From Pseudopyrenochaeta lycopersici (taxonomy: Eukaryota > Ascomycota > Dothideomycetes > Pleosporales > Pseudopyrenochaetaceae): DNA of 64,000 nt. The notes below the pieces were generated by a model. The model saw only the letters and a program-made list of their open reading frames with translations, was not told the origin of the DNA and did not search any database. Both the position numbers and the translations under genes were made by a program. The stretch is taken from assembly GCA_003313425.1 (NCBI GenBank), contig NHZP01000021.1, positions 248,001-312,000 of the forward strand, given 5' to 3'. Positions within the stretch are counted from its first letter, which is position 1. Each line of letters starts with the position of its first letter. Positions 42,343 to 52,548 of the stretch are shown here, in pieces.

Positions 42343-45300
42343 ATGCAACCAGAGCCCATAAACGAATCTCAAGACGGTCCTCAACACCTAAACGCCTCCA
42401 ACACCGCATCTACCTCCCAGCATGGACAGCATCGCGATGATGACCTACAGGCCTCTCTGCACACTCACTCCAGTGAGCTGCGGAGAGAGCCAGAATCGCC
42501 CATGGGTGGCAATGGACCGGATGCGACGCGTGCAGATGCGTACCCCGATGATGGCGACACAGACGAGGCCGTTAGATTGAGGGGCAGTCAAACTTCCACC
42601 ACACCGCCACCCAGGAACAGGATCACTGAGTATGAGAATGCTCTGTCCACATCACCACGACGGTCCCCTGGAGGTCCTCTGTTTGAAGTCATCAAGGGTA
42701 ATAGGAGGCCCGACGACAAAACCTCTGCGATTGCGAAGCTGCCTAGTGGTGAGTTTAGAGTGCCTACAGACTACACGCTGGCCGAGTAGCAACTGACTTA
42801 GATTGCCTCGCTGACTCTATTTAGAGATATTGATTCATGCTATTGCTCATCTCTCGCCGAATGACCTTGCCGCCGTATCCCTCGTCTCTCGCCGTTTCAA
42901 CGACTTGGTCACCACTCCTCACGCCTGGCAAGTTGCATTCGCCCGTTACTTTCCGGGCCCACAGGCTCTTGAAGATGCGGCATTCCGGTCGGCTTTGGAA
43001 GACAGCGGCAATGTTGTCCGGTCAGAGAAGAGAAGGTTCGCCAGGCTCACGGCATTGGCATCATGGAGAAGCGAGTACATTCTGCGAACCAGGCTTCTAC
43101 GCTCCCTGGCCCGAGGCAAACCCATACAATTATCGTCGACGCCTTCCCGTGTTGGCCCGGTGCAAATGGCGTCTCCAACGATAACCTATGATGCTCGCAC
43201 GTTTACTATCATCAATCATCTACACGCTACTTTTGGTTCGGGTCTGAATAAGCGGATGCCTCGGTTTGTTCATGGTGCAGACGATGTTGGAATGGTAACG
43301 GCCAGTGACCCGACGACCGGCAAGGTCGAACCATGGGGCCAAAACGACCCCAATTTCTATGGCCAGTTCTCGGAACGCTTCCCGGGCGTTGCTGAGTGGG
43401 GCTTGGGGTCTGGAGAAGTGGTGGGCCGCCCCAATGTCATGGATGTATCGCAACCATATGGTATGATCTATGGTCAGGGTTGCCCGGAAGGATCGTGCTA
43501 CTATCGTACCCTTGAAGAGATGCGTGGTCGCTTTATTGCGGAACCCTCTGATTTCTCTATGCCTGAAGCTGGTATACCAAAGCTGGGGATTGATGGTGGC
43601 GCGATTTGCAGTGTCTGGATTGCAAAGTCAAACACAATCCCATCACTCTCCGAAGGCCTAATTGGCATGATGATGGGATCTGCAGCTGGCGTCGTCACTA
43701 CTTGCAGCATTGGTACCGATGGTCTTCGTGCTTCCCGTGTTCAGCGCGGCGAGTTGACCGCACGTTGGGTTCTCAGCCCTGGCGTGCCCATCATTGCCAT
43801 TGCTGTGGACGAAAATTACTCACTAAAACGCCAAGCACAAAATCGAATCTGGGCTGTTGCCCTCAACGCTCTTGGTGAGCTCTTCTATCTCACAAAATTT
43901 CCGACCCGTAGCCAAGCCCCTAAGGGCGATTTCGAGGAGTACACCGAGTACCTTGCTTGGCTGACTGGTCGAAGTGTCTACTGGAATCTTGTTGAGCCCA
44001 GCAGACGCACTGCGAGGCCTGATCCTTACAGTGACGCTGAAGTTGATGGCAGCTATTCGCCTCGAACGTCATGGGACGGCATGTGCTTGAGCAAAGATCA
44101 GGTCATTGCCGAGACCAAGGAGATCCAACAGTATCTGCGGAAGCCTCCCAAGCACTATCGCAAGTCCTGTCTTGGATGGGATATGCGCAGACGGCTCGAA
44201 GTAGACTTTGCTAGCGATGATGGGAATTATGCTGGCGAGGCCATGGTCGTCTTTGAGTGCGGACTTGAAGAAGGCGATACTGCTGAAGTGAAACGTTTCA
44301 CTCGATGGAAAACCACTGGAAAGGACAAAAGTACTGCTACTTCTACTCGAATTTCAACCCCACAGCCATCGCAAACTGCTTCGTTATTCGGCGGCTCAGG
44401 GACAGGTACTCCAGACCTGGCAAGAGCTCCTCCACGCGCCCGAAGCTCCTCTTATTTGTCTAACACGAGCTCTCCGGAACGAAACAGCTTGGTTGAGGAA
44501 TGGCGATGTTCAAAGCTTACCTTCGGTGGCTTTAAAGGTACACAGCTGACAACCACTACTCTGGACATCTCTACTTTTGCAACCCTTACCATGTCTGAAG
44601 ATCCGGCGCTAGGATTCTCGACGGCCTCTACCGCCTCCTCGCCCTATGCCTCGCCAATGTCAGTCGCGAGCCAACCCGCCTCTCCTTCTGACATTCCTGG
44701 CCAACGAGCACGGTTCGTAGCTGCTGGAACAAAGACAGGGGTGGTGATTCTGTGGGACATTCGGTCACCCGTTTCGCGTTCATCTGAATACACCAACAAC
44801 GTTGAGCCTGTTCGAATCATCTACACAGAGTCACCTGAGATATCATGCTTGGCACTGACCGCTCTACATCTCGTTGTAGGTGGAAACGACGGGCTGGTGC
44901 AAGCATGGGATCCGCTTGCATCGAGCATGTCGCCCGTCAGAACGTTGAACTCGCGCCATTCATCGCGGGCGCGTAGACGTCTCGTGCAAGCACAAGCATC
45001 CGTCCAAGGGGTTGGTATCAATATGTTTGCTGCGGGCGCAATCTGCTTGGACTCAGATCCTACCGTCTTGCGTGGCGCTGTGTCACTTGGCAATCAGCTT
45101 CGGTACTGGAGCTACAGCTCTTCTGCGGCCGATCAGTACAAGAGCAGTAAACGCAGGCTTCGACGCGCGGAGCGTGGTAGTAACAATGCCGTTGAACGTT
45201 TCTCTGGTGCTGGTCGAGCCAATCTAAAGGATTACATTGCGAATGAGAAGTACGAATTAGAGCGCGAGAAACAGGAACGGCGCAAACAAGCTGATCGAAT

Positions 45301-45838
45301 GGCCGGACGCTTCGGTACTGAGCTTTTAGGTGAAGAGGAAGCCTTGGCATATGCTGCGATGCTGTCTCAGGAAAGCATGGAAGCGGAGGAGAAGCGCCGC
45401 CGTGAGAGCGAGAGTAGCGCTTTGAGTAGCGGAACTGTTACGCCCGAGCCTAGCGTTATTGGTCAATCCTCCTCATGGGCTCAAAAGGACGACCAAGAAC
45501 TCGATGCCGACATTGCAGAAGCTATTCGCCTCTCCCTAAATGACAGTCCCAGTTCCGGTATGTACGAATCCGCAACGACGCCTCCTTCTGCGTTCGACAT
45601 TCCGATCAGATATACGAAAGGCAAGAAGCCGTCACCTTCAAGGTCAAAGACAAGCATATCAGGGAAGGGCAAATCCGCTTCGGGTACAAGCAATAACGAT
45701 GAGCTTTCAGATCTAGAGTTCGCAATGCAACTAAGTCTTGCAGAGGAGCAAAGTAGAAAGGATGCTGAAGATGCTTTCCCGCCACTTAGTCCTGTGCCGG
45801 GGGGCGGAAGTGGCAAAGGGAAAGGGAGGATGTGGTAG
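42343..45838 (+). CDS. F-box / WD40 / UIM protein, Ufo1-like
   Basis: Two exons, 42343-42748 and 42825-45838, give 1139 residues. The donor GTGAGT at 42749 was chosen over in-frame read-through because it rebuilds a perfect F-box start, Leu-Pro-Ser-Glu-Ile-Leu-Ile-His, at about residue 134. A disordered leader precedes it. WD40-like strands follow, the clearest being Gly-Val-Val-Ile-Leu-Trp-Asp near 765 and Gly-Leu-Val-Gln-Ala-Trp-Asp near 820. Two ubiquitin-interacting motifs lie at the C-terminus (Ala-Ile-Arg-Leu-Ser-Leu near 1030, Ala-Met-Gln-Leu-Ser-Leu near 1100). F-box plus beta-propeller plus C-terminal UIMs is the plan of yeast Ufo1, the SCF receptor that targets Ho endonuclease. A coiled-coil Glu/Arg/Lys segment lies before the UIMs. 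Orthology is inferred from architecture alone. Confidence 0.82.
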
Positions 45839-46224
45839 TGAGGTGTGAAGCGTTAACATTTTGCCAGCACACTTGCTTTGCTTCTATTCAGGTTAATTCT
45901 TCACTGGAAATTTTTAATATTCGTTTTGTTTCGCAGTGCGTCTTCTGTTTTCCACAATTCTGAGCGTCATGGAAACTACAGAATCTCCAAACGTTCGAGA
46001 AGTTAAGTAACTAGCAATTAGATCTCCCGCATGGTTTGAGAACAGTGCGCGTGAAAGACATTAACACGGCTGAATATCGTAGTAACTTCAGATTAATACT
46101 TTTGGTTTATTTTAGTCGATTGCCTTACATTCTCTGGCTTTTTAAAACGTTGAACAAATTATCCAAGCGACCGATCAACCTTCCGTGTTGTGATGTATGA
46201 TCATTTCCAACCTTGAACACTACC
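45839..46224. other. Convergent 3' region
   Basis: 386 bp between the stop codons of two converging genes; AT-rich in part. Nothing recognised. Confidence 0.4.
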
Positions 46225-46911
46225 TCACCACGCCGTAGCAGTCTCAGTAACCCACTGCGTCCCACAATTCCCATTGCACCACCCATTACACGTCCGCGAC
46301 ACAGTCGCCGTCGGTGTGATCGGACAGTCACTTATCGGCCCAGGAGGCACAATCGTTGTGCTGAGAAAAATACAGTCCGGAGGCGGACAGCTTAATTTGT
46401 CTTCTGGACATGTGTTCGATGCCGTGACGATACTCGTGGGACACGGCCTGGTACGGGAAGGCGCTGAAGTGGTTGAAGGTGTGGAAGTAGGGAGGCAGGA
46501 CGTGCTTGCGGTTTCGGTAGTTATGAATGTACCGCAGCCTTTCTGACATGCCGTCCGGCAGGGTAGGTGGGAAGTCACTGTGGGTGTTACGGGGCAGTTT
46601 TCGTTTGGCCCAGGAACTGTGGTTGTGCTTGAGTGTGCGTGAGTGTCCATATGAAGTGGAAGCAGGGCAGGAGAGAACGTAGTGGGGAAGGAAGGAAAGT
46701 GCGAAAGCTACCTGATCATCAAACACAGTAGGACAATGCATGGCTTTGTTGTGATGTATGGCGAGCATGCAGGGTCTGAGATTCGAGTTGTTGCCGTGAA
46801 GCAGGGACATTCTGCGGATTTGGATGGAACGAGGGTATGGTTGGCAGGAATAGCGAGGCTGGAAGAGCATAAGCTCAAGAGCAAGATGAATGAAATGAAT
46901 CGACTCTTCAT
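46225..46911 (-). CDS. Cys-rich secreted protein with two internal repeats
   Basis: Two exons, 46911-46712 and 46627-46225, with an 84-nt intron, encode 200 residues. ATG 46911 was chosen because it starts a clean signal peptide (Met-Lys-Ser-Arg-Phe, then a Leu/Ile/Ser core, cleavage near Leu-Ala-Ile-Pro); the frame extends 17 codons further upstream without signal character. The mature protein is rich in Cys, Pro, Thr and Ser. Two repeats of about 45 residues each run Thr-Val/Ile-Val-Pro..Cys-Pro-Val/Ile-Thr-Pro-Thr..Cys..Cys..Gly-Asn/Lys-Cys-Gly-Thr..Thr-Glu-Thr-Ala. A Cys-Pro-Pro-Pro-Asp-Cys lies between them. It has no transmembrane segment and no obvious GPI signal. Small Cys-rich repeat proteins of this sort include wall proteins and candidate effectors; I cannot choose between them. 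Confidence 0.68.
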
Positions 46912-47620
46912 GGTTTTTGCTAAGGATTTGGGATGTTTGACAGTGTCCGCCAAATCAAGCAACCAAGCTCCCTAACCTTGCATATATACATCCTCCCTAG
47001 AACGTGAACACAGTCAATTTGTGCAACACGATGCGTTGCCGAAGTCCTCGTACATTCCAACGTTGTCCTCGGACCTGCAGAGCGAACGCGCATGTTTTTA
47101 GCGGTTCGCTTACGTAGGGGAAATATGGTTAATGGTCCTGCAGAAAGTAGTACGAACAAAAGCTCAAAGGGGTGATGGATGCGATTTATGCGAATCGTGA
47201 AAAGCATGGAGATCGGAGCAAAAGCAGTGCTGTGTATAGGTGAAACTCCGACGTCATAAAGTGGTGGAGAGGGTAAAATTTCCAGTCCAGTCTCTTTTCT
47301 TATGCTTCTCTCAAACAAATTGGCATACTTCTTGACGTGCTGGGCAGGCATAGCTGCACTTCGGGCTATATATAGAGCCAGAAACGACTCTTTGTACTAC
47401 CATCACACCTGCACATGATCAGTAGAGCTGAAATGGTCATATATCTAATCTCCGAACAGAACAGATCGAGAGACCGAATGTTCACATTTGAAGATGTGGA
47501 CAGAGAGCGGGATTCATGAGCGAGACAGTAAGCTTTGTGTCTCCACGCCTGCTATCGATTCGAACGCCACTGATGCCAATGATATGATACACATATATAC
47601 ACATTCGTACATTCGCTTGA
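46912..47620. other. Intergenic, promoter of secreted protein and 3' flank of uS12m
   Basis: 709 bp with short ORFs only. Nothing recognised. Confidence 0.4.
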
Positions 47621-48275
47621 TTACGCGGTTTTCGGCTTCTTTGTCCCATACTTTGATCGTGATGTGATTCGGCTGCCAACTCCTCCCTGGCGACTTGTTA
47701 GCACTTGCACAGCCACTTGGGTTCGTGGAGCCTACCAAATCCAATGCACCTCTGACCAGATGGTATTTTACACCTGGACAATCCTGTGCACGTCCACCTC
47801 GTACCATGACGACGGAGTGCTGCTGCACATTGTGACCTGGAAATACCGCGTTAGCTCCCACGTCCGTCATGTCTTCGTAAGGTTGTGTCTATGGCGTACC
47901 TTCTCCAGGGATATACGCTGTAATAACCTTTCCAGTACTCAATCGCACCCTTGCAATCTTCCTCTCCCCCGAATTGGGTTTCTTTGGCTTCGTTGTGCCG
48001 ACCTTCAGGCACACGCCTTTGAGCTCAGGTCTGTTCTTGAGTTGCGGCGACCGCAGTTTTCGCATCTTCTGTGCTATCCTGCCTTGCCGCAAGACTTGAA
48101 TTAATGTGCATTTGTGCGCTCGCGATGAGGGTATTGCACGGAGGAAGGGTGTTATCGAGGCATTTGGCAGGGCGGTGGCGGCGGCAATTGAAGGTCGAGC
48201 TGGGCGCAAGATTGATAAAGGCGACTGCGTGAGGAGAGATGGCCGTACGAGGCGTCGAAGAAACGTGAGGGGCAT
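47621..48275 (-). CDS. Mitochondrial ribosomal protein uS12m (S12)
   Basis: Three exons, 48275-47900, 47836-47736 and 47686-47621, with introns of 63 and 49 nt, give 180 residues. The first 55 form an Arg/Ser/Pro/Leu-rich mitochondrial presequence. The S12 core follows: Leu-Arg-Ser-Pro-Gln-Leu, then Lys-Lys-Pro-Asn-Ser-Gly and Ala-Tyr-Ile-Pro-Gly-Glu-Gly. Exon 2 continues His-Asn-Val-Gln-Gln-His-Ser-Val-Val, and exon 3 ends Ser-Lys-Tyr-Gly-Thr-Lys-Lys-Pro-Lys. The acceptor at 47687 was chosen because only it rebuilds the conserved Leu-Gly-Gly-Val block. uS12 lies at the decoding site of the small subunit. An upstream in-frame ATG at 48317 would add 14 residues. Confidence 0.92.
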
Positions 48276-49218
48276 GGCTGGCGCTGTGTCGTGGTGTAGT
48301 GGCTTCGTGATGCACAAAAGTTCGAGATGGTCGGCCAGCTATGACTAAGCCAAATCCTCTCCCACCAACCCCTGCCCTTCAATTCGACGTCTCTATTCTT
48401 TGTCTATTTATTGCTACTTGCAAAAGTAGTGAACCCAACAAAATCTAAAACCCCAAGACCAATCAAACACAGTTCTTGCCGACTCAGTCTCGTATCCAAC
48501 ACAAGGGCATAACCCAGGAATTACGTTCAGCCAGTGTTTATGTTTGTCATTCACCAATGCAGCATCTGTTGTATGCCATTTTTGGAAGGCGGGGAATGCT
48601 CGACTTTCCAACTTCTCCCTTCTGAAAACTGTAAACTTCCTACGGCCAGAGCGTTTTAAGATCTCGTAATGGAGACCCTGGAGTTGCCGAGCAATGCAAT
48701 AATATACAATGCGATACACAGCTTACCGATCAAGCAACTGAAGATATAGCAACGAGTTGGCGGACACCGACCCTTCTGTGCTCAAAAGCCCCACGTTAAC
48801 GACATGGAGAATCGAAACCTGCGTCATCACAGCATTTAGCACCAAGAGTTGGTCCATGTGAGTTCTCGGTATTCGGAGTGGGCTGCATATGTCTCGCTTT
48901 ACCGTCTTGGCGTACAGACATGTACCCCAGAGTCGCACAGGAATGTCCTCACTATTTTATATATACACCAACAACAAGTGATACTTGCTCTTCACTCTCT
49001 TTTTGTCCCTCTTTATTACTTCCAACTGCTTCCTGAAATTCGTACGCTCACTGTGATTGATTTTTAACTACACCTGCGCTTGTTCCGCTCGTTGAAACTA
49101 CACTCTTGTCTGTTGTTTCCCTGAATTGTTCCTCATCTTTGGTCTTTGAACTTTTTCACTCTTTCTCGATCCCCTTTTTCCTTCATCTTTGACTTGGTCC
49201 TTGACCTCCTCAAGTAAC
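48276..49218. other. Divergent intergenic region uS12m / WSC gene
   Basis: 943 bp holding two promoters. Pyrimidine-rich sequence (49130-49210) just before ATG 49219 is typical of a fungal leader. Nothing else recognised. Confidence 0.4.
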
Positions 49219-49928
49219 ATGAAACCGATTGGCTTCCTGCTGGCCGGAGCGGCTCTGTTTCCAGGGTTTGCTCTCGGTCACGATCCGGCTCCGAATTCCA
49301 TTCTTCCCAATGGCTGGAGATACAAAGGATGTTATACGTACGCCGCTCAATAAAGTATACTTCAAGGCCTATTCTAACAGTTGATAGCGACAAACCATAC
49401 AACTACCAAACCTTCCCTGATCCTCCCAGCCCTAATTATGGTGTCCCCGCTTACCCCCGTACTTTGAACGGATATTACACAAAGTTGAACCCGAATGGGG
49501 GCCTCGCTTGTGTAAATAAATGTGTCTCATTAGGATTCAAATATGCTGGTACCAATGATGACCAGTGCTGTATGTTTTCTCCGTTCTGGTCATTTGTTGC
49601 TGGTCGTTCGAAACCTGACATTATTTCAGGGTGTGACAACGCTATCGCTCCTAACGGCACCACTTCGAATCTCTTTTATTCATATGGCACGCCAGATCCG
49701 AATAGCCTCTTGTGCGTAACCCCGTGCAGAGGCAATATTCTTGAGGGGTGTGGATTTAGTCCTCTCGTAGGCACTAATACACAACGCATCACTATATACG
49801 AATACCAGGTGAGTTCAATCTTCTTGGTCTGACTGTCGCAATGCTTTGGCCCAAACCTCTGTAATTGTACTTTTTTGTATCCAAATAAGACACGGCATGA
49901 TATGACTGTATGCCGGCAAATGAAATGA
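49219..49928 (+). CDS. Small secreted WSC-domain protein
   Basis: Four exons are proposed: 49219-49337, 49388-49569, 49630-49808 and 49890-49928, for 172 residues. A signal peptide (Lys-Pro-Ile-Gly-Phe-Leu-Leu-Ala, cleavage after Ala-Leu-Gly) leads into one WSC domain: Gly-Cys-Tyr-Thr, then Cys-Val-Asn-Lys-Cys, a rebuilt Cys-Trp-Cys-Asp at the exon 2/3 junction, and the final Cys..Cys..Cys-Gly. WSC domains are carbohydrate-binding Cys modules of wall sensors and secreted enzymes. Here nothing follows the domain: no Ser/Thr stalk, transmembrane helix or catalytic part, so it would be a free secreted lectin-like protein. The last exon is weak; without that splice the protein ends at 49832 with seven other residues. 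Confidence 0.75.
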
Positions 49929-50744
49929 AATTGAAGGAAAAGCACACGAGAATATTTGGAAAAACCATATGTGTTTGGTGTAGAGGCTTAGAAGTTGGTG
50001 GTGACGACGCAGAAAGGGGCGAGACCTCAAAAATAGTGGAATGTCTGGAGGGGAGGCTTGTATTTGTAGACGACAATCACTCAAGTGCCTCCGAGCAGAC
50101 GGATTCAATACATATTATTTCATTCAGAAGACTTTGGTAAAGTGCCCTTAGAACTTTCTGTATTCAAACAATGCCAACAATTTCGGACGTGACTCATCTC
50201 CGCGACAGCCATGTTGCAACCTCGCGATACAGTGCAATGTACGGCTATGCTTACCCCGCACGCTTCTATGACATGTAAACATAACGCTACACCACCGTCG
50301 AGCTTCGTAAGAGTACCCTCTGGCACCAAACGCCGACCAGCGACAAGCAGTTCGCGCGAGTCCACCGAGCCCTTACACTCTTTCAAGAAATCTGGGCCGG
50401 AAGGCATGTCAAGCGAGATCCGTGAACAGAGTTGAGAAAGAGACTGTGATCAGATAGAGTGTCAGCTACATTACGGTAAGGCACTATTAGGATATGTTGA
50501 GGAAAAGGTACGGTGGTTTTGCTCCAGGTATAGTGAGCATTGCGACTGACGACAAGACTCGGGCAGGTATTAATACAACGGAGAGACTCATCACCTCGTT
50601 GTTCGTATGCTGGTCAGAGTGATGAGCTGCGCATCGACAGAGTCAAGGGCACGATCCGGGGTAAGTTGAAAGCGGTACGCAGCGAATCACACTCTGCGGC
50701 CAGCTCAATCTTCTGAAATATGTTCCCCAGTAGAAAATGCTTCA
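49929..50744. other. Start of the accessory region, no gene called
   Basis: 816 bp with short ORFs on both strands and no recognised domain. The right end may contain more decayed sequence of the pseudogene that begins at 50745. Confidence 0.35.
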
Positions 50745-51420
50745 TACAGAAGGAATTCGAAGTACGAGCCGGGCGTGCCATTCTCGCACGGCGATGCACA
50801 ATACCCTGGGGTTGTCATCGAGATTGCATACCCTAGGAAGAAAGAGCGTTTAGAACAGTAAGCCGAGGACTGTCTTCTGAGCTCATATGTAAGTGCGCCA
50901 GTTGTCCTGGGCCTGGGTATTGCATATGGCAAGGAGTACCGGCCCAAGGCAATTGTCAGTATGCGGCCGTACCTCCACCACACTGCCAATGGAGATGAGC
51001 TTCTAGTAGTCAAAAAGGTCGCGGATGATGTGTGGCCCATCTTAGATAAAAGTCCCACTTCGCTTCATCTCTGATATTTTGTTCCAGACATACCGAGACG
51101 AGCAGCGCAAGGCAACCAAACATCCAGGCCTGCGACTTCGACGGTCAGACTCTGCTTGTGAGGGGCTTATATATGACACAATCCGTAATGAAGGACAAGA
51201 GATAACCATGTTAACTTAGGAGCTTTGCCTGTGTCATGCTGCTGAAGATGACAAGATCCGATGGCACAGAGCACTGGTCAGGCACTCCATTCTCCTTGGA
51301 ATTAGAAGCGTAAACGATCGGAAATACCTTCGTATACTGGAGAAGATGAGAGAGCAGCGAAGCGTGTGGCGGATGGTGATCCTAATTACAAAGCCATGTC
51401 AGCTAACGGCACCTTGGAGT
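50745..51420 (+). pseudogene. Degraded copy of an uncharacterised fungal family
   Basis: A plus-strand frame starting at 50745 reads about 37 sensible residues (Gly-Asp-Ala-Gln-Tyr-Pro-Gly-Val-Val-Ile-Glu-Ile-Ala-Tyr). It crosses a TAA at 50859-50861 and continues in the same frame for over 60 more (Val-Leu-Gly-Leu-Gly-Ile-Ala-Tyr-Gly-Lys, then a basic block) to a TGA near 51074. Another frame then carries His-Pro-Gly-Leu-Arg-Leu and an Ala-Glu-Asp-Asp-Lys-Ile block with a further stop (TAG) near 51217. From memory these blocks resemble a recurrent multicopy hypothetical protein of Pleosporales genomes, but I cannot name a domain. The stops and frame change make it a pseudogene. The left boundary is uncertain. 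Confidence 0.45.
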
Positions 51421-51794
51421 ACAAAATCTGAAGTTAATACTAGCGGTTGGTTTTGACATAGCATGTGAATGCGTTCGTTGCGTAGTTCTACTGGCTGTTG
51501 CCATGTTGGGTAGAGGGTCCGTTTAAGGCTTCATGGCCGTAAATCTGGGTCCGACAACATGCACTGGATGCTGTAGTCCATACGATTTTGACATGAGATC
51601 ATAGTCTGGGCCTGACTGGCCGAATAGCCTCCGTTCTTGGTCCCTGCAGTGCTGGATCTCACTCACTTTCAAGATCTTCATCTGATTATGGCGGGCCAGT
51701 GCCTAGAGCTCATGGCGCACACCGAGCCGGCCGTATCGCAAGCGAAGTACAGTAATAAGCACTTGTGCTATTGTTCCCTAGAAACCATGTATGC
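51421..51794. other. Gene-free spacer in the accessory region
   Basis: Nothing recognised; a 63-codon plus-strand ORF overlaps the start of the NB-ARC/TPR remnant and is not called. Confidence 0.35.
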
Positions 51795-52085
51795 TAGAAA
51801 GCCCTCAGATGCCAGCCGAGAAGGGTGAGTCTCCGCCAGCGTAGCCTTGCGCACCTTGGCGACGTGCTCCAGCAGCGCCACTGCCTCCTTGATTTACCCA
51901 TTTGCCTCGTAGGTAACACCAAGTTGATACTGCGATTACTGCTGATCAGGGTGAGTGTCTGCCAGCGTAGTGTGTTGGAACTTGACAACATGCTCTAACA
52001 GACGACATAAACGCTAGAAGGTCTGCTGCCAACGTGTCACGCTCTCGAAGCTGACTAAAAGACACTACCCACGTAGAAGCTATCG
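51795..52085 (-). pseudogene. NB-ARC / TPR (STAND) receptor remnant
   Basis: On the minus strand, from about 52085 down, a frame reads Ser-Phe-Ser-Gln-Leu-Arg-Glu-Arg-Asp then Ala-Ala-Asp-Leu-Leu-Ala-Phe-Met-Ser. This is the block found just after the NB-ARC domain in fungal NB-ARC-TPR proteins. After a frame change come two kinesin-light-chain-type TPR repeats, each with Leu-Leu-Glu-His-Val then Thr-Leu-Ala-Asp/Glu-Thr-His-Pro. In-frame TAA codons interrupt both. The repeat period is 42 residues (126 bp). The ATPase core and most of the repeat array are missing, so this is a short internal remnant. Confidence 0.6.
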
Positions 52086-52548
52086 CATTCGCTGAGCCTC
52101 TGTAGCGCGTGTAGTCGCGAAACTTTGTGGTTTACTTTGAGGGCGGATTTTTTCTTTTTTTTTTTGCTAATTACTTCGGTTCTGCTTTGACTCAACGACT
52201 TTGTAATAGCCAACCAGGGAAATGGATCTCAACCATGGAAATGGACCTCAACTATAGAAACCTATGGAGAGGTTCAACCAATACGGTTCTTGACTCACAC
52301 TCCAGCACTAGATCGAGAATATAAGCTACTGCGCACAATATATCTCATACAACTCCTTCGCAGCCAGCGCGACCTCATACATCATATACACCTCTATCGT
52401 CAACACCTCAGCTCAGATAGCGTCTCTCAGCAGCCCGTGTTACGCTTCTCTCCCCACCGACGAGATAGCTACAGAAACGATTACTTTTCACAAAATACTT
52501 TCCTTTCCTACTGCCATAATTACTGCTAAAGAAGCTTCTATCTCAAAA
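52086..52548. other. Promoter region of the DUF6546-type F-box gene
   Basis: Contains an interrupted poly-T run at 52148-52165. Nothing else recognised. Confidence 0.4.
52148..52165. repeat. Interrupted poly-T run
   Basis: Six T, one C and eleven T in a row, about 385 bp before the next start codon. Simple sequence of no known role. Confidence 0.8.

Noticed and set aside
42749..42791. Reading the first UFO1-like exon straight through to the TAG after 42780
   Set aside because: The donor GTGAGT at 42749 rebuilds a perfect F-box start; read-through gives a truncated 148-residue protein.
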